From: an uncultured bacterium
GTDB taxonomy: Bacteria; Eisenbacteria; RBG-16-71-46; CAIMUX01
DNA length: 6,336 bases
Assembly (NCBI GenBank): GCA_946886185.1
Contig: CAMPIC010000182.1
Span: 1 to 6,336, forward strand
Direction of reading: 5' to 3'
Below the pieces are notes generated by a model, which was not told the DNA's origin, did no database searches, and worked only from the letters and a program-made list of their open reading frames with translations. This document shows, piece after piece, positions 1-5,573 of this stretch. Within the stretch, counting starts at the first letter, position 1, and the number at the start of each line of letters is the position of its first letter. Both the position numbers and the translations under genes were made by a program.

Positions 1-1
1 C

Positions 2-1456
2 CTCCTGCTCGACCACGTTCGTGCGCAGCTCAGCGACGATCTCCTCCGGCAGGATGATCGCGCGCGCCACGAGCGTCTCCAGCTCGAGCTCGCGGTGGGC
101 GCCGCTTCGGGCACGATCGTGCTCTCGTATCCGCGCATCGAGCTTTCGATGGCGCGCCCGCGCGTACCGTCGTTCTATTGCCTGGAGGTGGCGCGAGCGA
201 CGCGCGGCGAGATCCCGGATCTGGATCTTCTGGAGCGCGGCGCGGCGGAGCGTGCCGATGCCAGACTGGCTTGGCCGGCGCCGGCGCGTCCTGAGATCGC
301 GATCGACGACGTGGAGCACGACCTCGCGGTGTTGGGACCGCTCCTCGCGACGAACGAGAGAGCAGCCGATCCGGCCAGAGTGGGGCACGCGCGCTATCTC
401 TTCTCGCTCAATCCGCATCTCGCCCGATCTTTGCGCGCCCGCTACTCGCGATGGAGGATGCGGAAATGGATGCCGGCGGACGGCATCGTGCGCCGGACCG
501 CGGAGATCGCCCCGATCCTCGATGCGCATCGCCTGAACGCGCGCGCTTACTCCGTGACCGCTCTGGAGAACTTCTCGTACTGCCCGTACCGGTTCCTGCT
601 CGCCGCGATCCACCGGATCGAGCCGCGCGCGGACGCGGCCCCGCTCGTGCGCATGGATCCGCTCACTCGGGGCAGCTTCATCCACGAGATCCAGGCGATT
701 CTGTTTCGGACTCTGAAGGATCGGTCGCAGCTTCCGCTCCGCGCGAGCGCTCTCTCTGAGGCCGAAGCGACGCTCGAGGAGATCGTGAACCACGTGGCGG
801 CTCGGTACGCGGACGATGTCGCCCCCGCGATCGAGCGCGTGTGGCAGGACGAAGTGGATGCGATCTGCGCCGATCTCAAGATCTGGCTTCGCCGGATGGT
901 GGACGAGCCGTGGACCCCGGCTCACTTCGAGCTGTCGTTCGGGTTGGAGACCGCGTTCCGAGAGCAACGCGATCCCGCGAGCATTCCCGATCCCGTGCGG
1001 CTGTCGGACGGATGGCTCCTGCGCGGCGCGGTCGATCTGGTGGAGCGCGCCGGCGAGCGCATCCGCGTGACCGATCACAAGACGGGCCGCAATCGCACCG
1101 AAGTCGGCACCGTGACCGCGAACGGCAAGGTGCTGCAGCCGGTGCTGTATGGGCTCGTCATCGAGTCGATGCTGGGAGCGCCGGTCGAGCAATCAAGGCT
1201 CTACTTCTGCACCAGCCGTGGCGGTTTCAGCGAGCGCATCGTCCATCTCGACGAACGTTCGCGGCTCTTCGGAGCCGAGGCGATGCAATGGATCGACGCT
1301 GCCGTCGGCTCGGGCCAGCTTCCGGCGTTCCCGGAGAAAGATGCATGCGGCGGTTGCGACTTCCGGACCATCTGCGGCCCCAACGAGGAAGAACGAGTCC
1401 GGCGCAAGCCCGGACAAGAGCTGGAATCGTTGCGCGACGTGCGGGATCTGCCATGA
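2..1456 (+). CDS. addB: AddB-like helicase-nuclease subunit, 3' part (PD-(D/E)XK nuclease, Fe-S staple)
   Basis: The reading frame is open from the first base, so the 5' part of the gene lies outside the window; 484 residues are visible, numbered here from the codon at base 2. Residues 42-62 (SYPR ... RPRVPSFYCLE) match the end of the inactive helicase-like part of AddB-type proteins. The nuclease domain follows: His228 in GSFIHE, Asp345 in GAVDLVE, Asp358-His-Lys360 (TDHKTG) and Gln379...Tyr383 (QPVLY). This is the full set of RecB-family PD-(D/E)XK residues. Cys194 (FSYCPYRF) and Cys449, Cys452 and Cys458 (CGGCDFRTIC) fit the four-cysteine 4Fe-4S staple known from AddB. In characterised AddAB this subunit cuts one strand and recognises Chi. 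Stop TGA at 1454-1456; addA follows on the same strand, so the two are probably cotranscribed. The assignment as a RecB-type nuclease is very secure; AddB rather than another paralogue is inferred from the cysteines and the neighbour. Confidence 0.88.
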   Translation, partial: LLLDHVRAQLSDDLLRQDDRARHERLQLELAVGAASGTIVLSYPRIELSMARPRVPSFYCLEVARATRGEIPDLDLLERGAAERADARLAWPAPARPEIAIDDVEHDLAVLGPLLATNERAADPARVGHARYLFSLNPHLARSLRARYSRWRMRKWMPADGIVRRTAEIAPILDAHRLNARAYSVTALENFSYCPYRFLLAAIHRIEPRADAAPLVRMDPLTRGSFIHEIQAILFRTLKDRSQLPLRASALSEAEATLEEIVNHVAARYADDVAPAIERVWQDEVDAICADLKIWLRRMVDEPWTPAHFELSFGLETAFREQRDPASIPDPVRLSDGWLLRGAVDLVERAGERIRVTDHKTGRNRTEVGTVTANGKVLQPVLYGLVIESMLGAPVEQSRLYFCTSRGGFSERIVHLDERSRLFGAEAMQWIDAAVGSGQLPAFPEKDACGGCDFRTICGPNEEERVRRKPGQELESLRDVRDLP

Positions 1457-1539
1457 GGGCGCTTCTTTTCGGCGCGATCGACCTTGCTCGATCCATCCAC
1501 TCCGGGCGCGTCCATCCGCGTACGACAGGGATGTACTGA
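1453..1539 (+). other. 28-codon mini-ORF bridging addB and addA, coding status doubtful
   Basis: An ATG at 1453 overlaps the addB stop (ATGA), and the frame runs 28 codons to a TGA at 1537-1539 whose last base is the first base of the addA ATG. The predicted peptide begins MRALLFGAIDL and ends RTTGMY. I recognise no domain. It has one short hydrophobic patch, too short for a membrane segment. The overlaps at both ends would let ribosomes finishing addB pass on to addA, so its role, if any, may be translational coupling rather than the peptide itself. It may also be chance: a short open frame in 82 bases of GC-rich spacer is not rare. Confidence 0.2.
1527..1531 (+). promoter_or_regulatory. Candidate ribosome binding site of addA
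   Basis: AGGGA lies seven bases upstream of the ATG at 1539, the usual spacing for a Shine-Dalgarno element, though it is only a partial match to AGGAGG. It supports 1539 as the addA start, together with the fact that the product then begins about 30 residues before Walker A, as expected for this family. Confidence 0.5.
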
Positions 1540-4500
1540 TGGCGCCGGGAGAGAAACACACCCTCGCCGACGCCGAAGCGCGACGGCAGATCCGCGAAGC
1601 GCTCGACGAGACGATGCTGGTCGAAGCGGCCGCGGGTACCGGGAAGACGACCGAGCTGGTCTCTCGGATGGTCGCGATCCTCGAGTCGGGTCGAGCGACC
1701 GTGGAGAGCCTGGTCGGCGTCACGTTCACGGAGAAGGCGGCCGGTGAGCTGCGCCTGCGCCTGCGCACGGAGCTCGAACGCCGCCGGCGCGACCTTGCCG
1801 AACCTACCGGCCATTTCGCACCAGAATCATCCCCCCAGACAGCGTCGACACCTACTGCATCCGCGCGTGCAGCATTTCATGGCGGCGCATCGACAACGGC
1901 GCGATCCGCACCGGCAACGGGCCGGGAACGCGCGCACCGCAATGTCGAGGATGCGCTGGCGCGACTCGAGGAGGCGCGCCTCGGCACCATCCACGGATTC
2001 TGCGCCGAGCTCTTGCGCGAGCGGTCCGTGGAAGCCGGCGTCGATCCAGAGTTCCAAACTCTGGACGAAGCGCAGTCGCAGCGCCTCTTCCGCGCATCGT
2101 TCGACGCCTGGCTCGAGGAGACGTTGGCGGATCCTCCGAAAGGCGTGCGCCGCTCGCTCCGCCGCGTCACCCGGCCGTCGGCACCCGGTCCCGTCGGACT
2201 GGTTCGCAGAACTCCTGACGAAGGTCCGCTCGATCGATTGCGCGACGCCGCGTACCGGCTCGTGGAGTGGAGGGATCTGCGCGCGCCGTGGGATCGTCCG
2301 CGCGGGTTCGAACGCGATGCAAAGCTGGCGAAGATCAGCCGCGCGATCGTCGAGTTCGCCGCGATGACGGAGCGGGCGAACAATCCGTCCCGGGACCACC
2401 TGTATAAGGATACGGAGCCGGTGCGGCGGCTCGCCGAGCAGATCCGTTCCGCGGAGGAAGTCGGACATCGCGACTTCGACGGTCTGGAAGCGCAAGTGGT
2501 CGACCTCGCGGGCGAACGGTCTCTCTTCAAGTCGAAGGGATATGGCCGCGAGTATGGTCCCGGTTTGCCTCGCGAGACGGTGCTGGCCGCGCGCGACGCA
2601 CTCTGCGCTCAGCTCCAGGGCTTTCAAGAGGAAGCGGACGCTGATCTCGCCGCACTCCTGCAGCAGGAGCTGTTCGAGGCCGTCGATCGGTACGAAGCGC
2701 GCAAACGCCGTGGTGGATGTGTCGACTTCCTCGATCTCCTCCTCGTGACCCGCAATCTGCTGGTCGAACGAGCGGACGTGCGCAACACCTATCGCGAGCG
2801 GTTCACTCATCTCTTCGTGGACGAGTTCCAGGACACCGATCCGTTACAGGCGGAGATTCTTCTTCTTCTCTCCGCGGGTGATCCCGAAGAGACGGATTGG
2901 GGCAAGGTCCGCCCAGTCCCGGGGAAGCTGTTCCTGGTGGGGGATCCGAAGCAGTCTATCTATCGATTCCGCCGCGCCGACGTCGGGATGTATCACGCCG
3001 TGAAGCAGATGCTGGTCGGAGCGGGCGCGCGCATCGTTCATCTCACGACTAGCTTCCGGTCGGTGCCGGAGATCCAGGATCTGGTCAACGTGTCGTTCGA
3101 GCCGTGGATGCAGGAAGATCGCGGCACGCTTCAGGCGCAGTACGTCGCGCTCTCCCCGTTCCGCGAACGCGTCGAGGAGCAGCCGTCGATCGTCGCGCTG
3201 CCGGTCCCGAAGCCGCACGGAGCCACCGGCAATGTGACCAAGTCCGCGATCGAAGCGTCGCTTCCGCACGCGGTGGGCGCGTTCGTCCGGTGGTTGATCG
3301 AGGAAAGCGGCTGGACGGTGACCGAGAGAGAGCGTCCGGGAGTGCGCGTTCCGATCCAGCCGCGGCATGTCTGCCTGCTCTTTCGCAGGTTTCACAGCTT
3401 CTTCGCGGGAGACATCACGCGGGGCTACGTCGAGGCACTGGAGGCTCGCGGAGTGCGGCATCTCCTGGTGGGGGGACGCTCCTTCCACGAGCGCGAGGAA
3501 GTGGACGCGATGCGCGCGGCGCTCTGCGCGATCGAGTGGCCGGACGATGAGCTCTCGATGTTCGCGACGTTGCGCGGCGCGCTCTTCGGCATCGGCGACG
3601 AAGAGCTGCTGCGCTACAGGCTTTCGGATTGGAGCGATCGCTCCGAATCCAGTCATGGCTCCGATGCGGGCAGTCGCTCCGACTCGAGCAGTCGCTCCGA
3701 CTCGAGCAACCGCTCCGACTCGAGCAACCGTTCCGCATCACCGGAAGGAACCGTGAGGTCCACGGGATTCGCAGGCCGGGTCCGTCGGCGGTTGCACCCG
3801 TTCTCGATTCCGTCGGAGCCGCTTCCCGATGATCTGGTTCCGATCGCGCAGGCGCTCGAAATCCTCAAGCAACTCCACCTGACGCGCAACGAGCGCCCGA
3901 TCGCGGACACCATCTCGGAGCTGCTCGACCGCACGCGAGCGCATGCGGGATTCGCGCTCCGAGACTCCGGGGAGCAGGTTCTCGCCAACGTGCTCTATCT
4001 CGGCGAGCTCGCGCGCCAGTACGAGGCGGGCGGCGGCATCTCTTTTCGCGGATTCCTGGATCGACTTCTGGAGGACGCGGAAGCAGGTCGTTCCGCGGAA
4101 GCGCCCATCCTGGAAGACGGCAGCGATGGCGTGCGGATCATGACGGTCCACAAGGCAAAGGGACTCGAGTTTCCCGTGGTCGTGCTGGCCGATCCGACCG
4201 AATCGCTCGCGCGCGGCGCGGTGCGCTATCTCGATCCCGCGCGCAATCTCTGCGCGATGAAGCTGAGTGGATGGGCTCCGGAGATCCTGCGCAGCTTCAG
4301 CGCGCTCGAACAGGCGCGCGACGAATCCGAAGGCGTGCGTCTAGCCTACGTCGCGGCCACGAGGGCGCGCGATTTGCTCGTCGTGCCGGTTCTCGCGGAA
4401 GGCGAGCACCCGATTTTCTGCCCGACCGCTCCGAGTCATGCACCGCCCCGATCCCAAGCCGCAGCGGGCGGCGCCTCGCGCACCGGCAATAGCGCGTCAT

Positions 4501-5549
4501 CACCTTCGTCGTCATCACCCGCGAAGACCGGCCTTTCCGCGACCGGTTGGATCGGTCCGATCGCCGAGAGTCTGTATCCCGCTCGTGAAGCATGGTCGCG
4601 CGCGGAGCCTGCGCCCGGTTGTCCGAACCTCACGCAAGAGCTCCCCGGCTTCGAGATTGCCGGGGCCGTGCGTCCCGGCCTGCACCGGATCGAATACGAA
4701 GATGACTCCGGCAGTCCGCTCGCGACCGTGTCCGTGGTGTGGTGGGACGTCTCTCGTCTCGACCTCGAGACGCCGCCGCTGGGCGGGATGCGCGGAGAGG
4801 ACCTCGTCGCGAAAGGAGACGGCGCCGCCGAGGCGGCCGGCAAGGAGCGGTACGCTCGATGGCGCGAGAACCGCGATCGGCGCGTGCTAGAGGGCGCGAC
4901 GCCGGGAGTGCGCGTCCTCACCGCGACCGAGTGGGCCCAGCGCGCCGCTGATGCCTCCGGAACAGGCCCGTCAACACGTTCCGATAATTCCGAAGGAGCA
5001 CCTCTTCGCGATGACGCCGCACTCGGGACGTCGCATGCAGGCTCGGAGCTGGTCACGCGCGAGGATGCCGATCGCATCGAGGTGATCCAGCTCGCCCAAG
5101 AAGAACGCCCGGGAGGACAGCGGTTCGGAGCGCTGGTCCATGCCGTTCTCGAGACGGTATCGCTGCGCGCGGACGAAGAGGAGATCGAACGAGCCGCGCG
5201 CCTGCAGGCCCGCATCCTCTCCGCGAACGAGGGAGAGCAGATCGCGGCGCGTGAGGCGGCAAGACGTGCGCTCGAGCATCCGCTCCTGCGCCGCGCAGCC
5301 GCAGCGCATGATCGCGGCGAGTGCCGGCGGGAGACTCCGGTGATCGTCCGATTGCCCGACGGCGCCTACGTCGATGGAGTGGTCGATCTGGCCTTTCTCG
5401 ACGAGGGGACCTGGATCGTGATCGACTACAAGACCGATCGCGAGCTGGCGCGCGGGGTCGAGACGTATCGCTGGCAGGTCGCGCTCTACGCACGCGCCAT
5501 CGAGATCGCCACCGGTCTGCCGGCTCGCGGCATCCTCCTGCGGATCTAG
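1539..5549 (+). CDS. addA: AddA/RecB-like UvrD-family helicase with C-terminal nuclease
   Basis: Complete gene, 1336 residues, starting at the ATG at 1539; the long upstream extension of the frame is only the shadow of addB. Helicase motifs appear in order: Walker A AAAGTGKTT (30-38), VTFTEKAAGEL (61-71), GTIHGFC (149-155), VDEFQDTD (427-434), GDPKQSIYRFRRAD (468-481), LTTSFRS (502-508), VRIMTVHKAKGLEF (865-878) and RLAYVAATRARD (934-945). The C-terminal nuclease has His1201 (GALVHAVLE), Asp1283 (GVVDLAF), Asp1296-Tyr-Lys1298 (IDYKTD) and Gln1313...Tyr1317. All catalytic residues are present, so an active ATP-dependent 3'-5' translocase plus nuclease is expected, acting with AddB at double-strand breaks. 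Four low-complexity segments (about residues 86-134, 700-735, 962-1003 and 1138-1172) interrupt the scaffold at places where loops or domain junctions are expected. The frame is continuous through all four. The family call is very secure; the symbol addA rests on motif style and the addB neighbour. Confidence 0.94.
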   Translation: MAPGEKHTLADAEARRQIREALDETMLVEAAAGTGKTTELVSRMVAILESGRATVESLVGVTFTEKAAGELRLRLRTELERRRRDLAEPTGHFAPESSPQTASTPTASARAAFHGGASTTARSAPATGRERAHRNVEDALARLEEARLGTIHGFCAELLRERSVEAGVDPEFQTLDEAQSQRLFRASFDAWLEETLADPPKGVRRSLRRVTRPSAPGPVGLVRRTPDEGPLDRLRDAAYRLVEWRDLRAPWDRPRGFERDAKLAKISRAIVEFAAMTERANNPSRDHLYKDTEPVRRLAEQIRSAEEVGHRDFDGLEAQVVDLAGERSLFKSKGYGREYGPGLPRETVLAARDALCAQLQGFQEEADADLAALLQQELFEAVDRYEARKRRGGCVDFLDLLLVTRNLLVERADVRNTYRERFTHLFVDEFQDTDPLQAEILLLLSAGDPEETDWGKVRPVPGKLFLVGDPKQSIYRFRRADVGMYHAVKQMLVGAGARIVHLTTSFRSVPEIQDLVNVSFEPWMQEDRGTLQAQYVALSPFRERVEEQPSIVALPVPKPHGATGNVTKSAIEASLPHAVGAFVRWLIEESGWTVTERERPGVRVPIQPRHVCLLFRRFHSFFAGDITRGYVEALEARGVRHLLVGGRSFHEREEVDAMRAALCAIEWPDDELSMFATLRGALFGIGDEELLRYRLSDWSDRSESSHGSDAGSRSDSSSRSDSSNRSDSSNRSASPEGTVRSTGFAGRVRRRLHPFSIPSEPLPDDLVPIAQALEILKQLHLTRNERPIADTISELLDRTRAHAGFALRDSGEQVLANVLYLGELARQYEAGGGISFRGFLDRLLEDAEAGRSAEAPILEDGSDGVRIMTVHKAKGLEFPVVVLADPTESLARGAVRYLDPARNLCAMKLSGWAPEILRSFSALEQARDESEGVRLAYVAATRARDLLVVPVLAEGEHPIFCPTAPSHAPPRSQAAAGGASRTGNSASSPSSSSPAKTGLSATGWIGPIAESLYPAREAWSRAEPAPGCPNLTQELPGFEIAGAVRPGLHRIEYEDDSGSPLATVSVVWWDVSRLDLETPPLGGMRGEDLVAKGDGAAEAAGKERYARWRENRDRRVLEGATPGVRVLTATEWAQRAADASGTGPSTRSDNSEGAPLRDDAALGTSHAGSELVTREDADRIEVIQLAQEERPGGQRFGALVHAVLETVSLRADEEEIERAARLQARILSANEGEQIAAREAARRALEHPLLRRAAAAHDRGECRRETPVIVRLPDGAYVDGVVDLAFLDEGTWIVIDYKTDRELARGVETYRWQVALYARAIEIATGLPARGILLRI
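1794..1940 (+). other. Low-complexity insert 1 in addA (residues about 86-134)
   Basis: This segment sits between helicase motif VTFTEKAAGEL and the helix leading into GTIHGFC. It is rich in Ala, Ser, Thr, Pro and Arg and has no recognisable domain. By hand count, 24 of its 49 codons end in A or T (many GCA, ACA and TCA). Only 5 of the next 33 codons (from the AAT at 1941) do. The other two plus-strand frames give no helicase-like sequence here, so a local frameshift does not explain it. It reads as a tolerated, weakly selected surface loop; the borders are approximate. Confidence 0.7.
3626..3650. repeat. 25-bp near-perfect palindrome inside addA
   Basis: The core at 3631-3644 (GGAGCGATCGCTCC) is a perfect 14-bp inverted repeat. 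It is flanked by GGATT at 3626-3630 and AATCC at 3646-3650, which are also complementary; only the G at 3645 is unpaired. In single-stranded DNA or mRNA this could form a stem of about nine to ten pairs with a small loop. It overlaps the first units of the 18-bp tandem array. It also contains GCGATCGC, the octamer known as HIP1 in cyanobacteria, but I saw no other copy here, so that link is not claimed. Confidence 0.85.
3636..3743 (+). repeat. 18-bp tandem repeat encoding a Ser-rich hexapeptide array in addA
   Basis: Six 18-bp units start at 3636, 3654, 3672, 3690, 3708 and 3726. Units 3 and 4 are identical (AGTCGCTCCGACTCGAGC), unit 5 differs only in its first bases (AAC for AGT), and the outer units are increasingly diverged. 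In frame they encode DRSESS, HGSDAG, SRSDSS, SRSDSS, NRSDSS and NRSASP (residues 700-735). The array lies between the conserved LRGALFGIGDEELLRYRL segment and RRRLHPF, at a natural length-variable place in the helicase. The pattern of identical centre and decayed edges is typical of slippage expansion. The product would be a flexible, charged, disordered loop. Confidence 0.93.
4422..4547 (+). other. Low-complexity insert 3 in addA (residues about 962-1003)
   Basis: This is a Ser/Ala/Pro/Gly-rich linker directly after helicase motif VI (RLAYVAATRARD and the strand LLVVPVL) and before the conserved stretch starting WIGPIAESLYP. It includes SSPSSSSP, encoded by repeated TCATCACC/TCGTC blocks. 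No domain is recognisable. It marks the passage from the second helicase domain toward the nuclease arm, where such proteins tolerate length variation. The borders are approximate. Confidence 0.7.
4950..5052 (+). other. Low-complexity insert 4 in addA (residues about 1138-1172)
   Basis: This linker lies between TATEWAQRAA and the conserved nuclease entry ending in GQRFGALVHAVLE. It is rich in Ser, Gly, Ala and Asp and contains TRSDNSEG, echoing the RSDSS hexapeptide of the 18-bp array. Codons such as ACA, TCA, GCA, CGT, CCT and CTT cluster here. It is probably the flexible tether between the helicase body and the C-terminal nuclease domain. Confidence 0.65.
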
Positions 5550-5573
5550 TGGAACTCTACGGGCGTCCAGATT
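5550..5573. other. Convergent intergenic gap without a recognisable terminator
   Basis: Only 24 bases separate the addA stop from the stop of the minus-strand gene. I see no stem followed by a T-run on either strand. Transcripts from both sides probably run into each other's 3' ends, or end by a factor-dependent route. Confidence 0.5.

Noticed and set aside
1149..1538. In-frame upstream extension of addA (130 more codons)
   Set aside because: It overlaps the conserved nuclease end of addB in another frame, and its translation is Ser/Arg-rich shadow sequence. The ATG at 1539 places Walker A at the normal distance.
1794..1940. Frameshift or sequencing error as the cause of insert 1
   Set aside because: Helicase sequence continues in the same frame on both sides, and the two other plus-strand frames give no helicase-like residues here.
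1827..2810. Long open frame on the minus strand opposite addA (327 codons)
   Set aside because: It lies fully opposite conserved helicase coding sequence and its translation shows no recognisable domain. GC-rich genes commonly give such antisense frames.
2..5549. Novel defence system or mobile element around the helicase-nuclease pair
   Set aside because: The motifs and gene order fit AddAB recombination-repair subunits. There is no integrase, transposase, toxin, reverse transcriptase or CRISPR repeat in the window.
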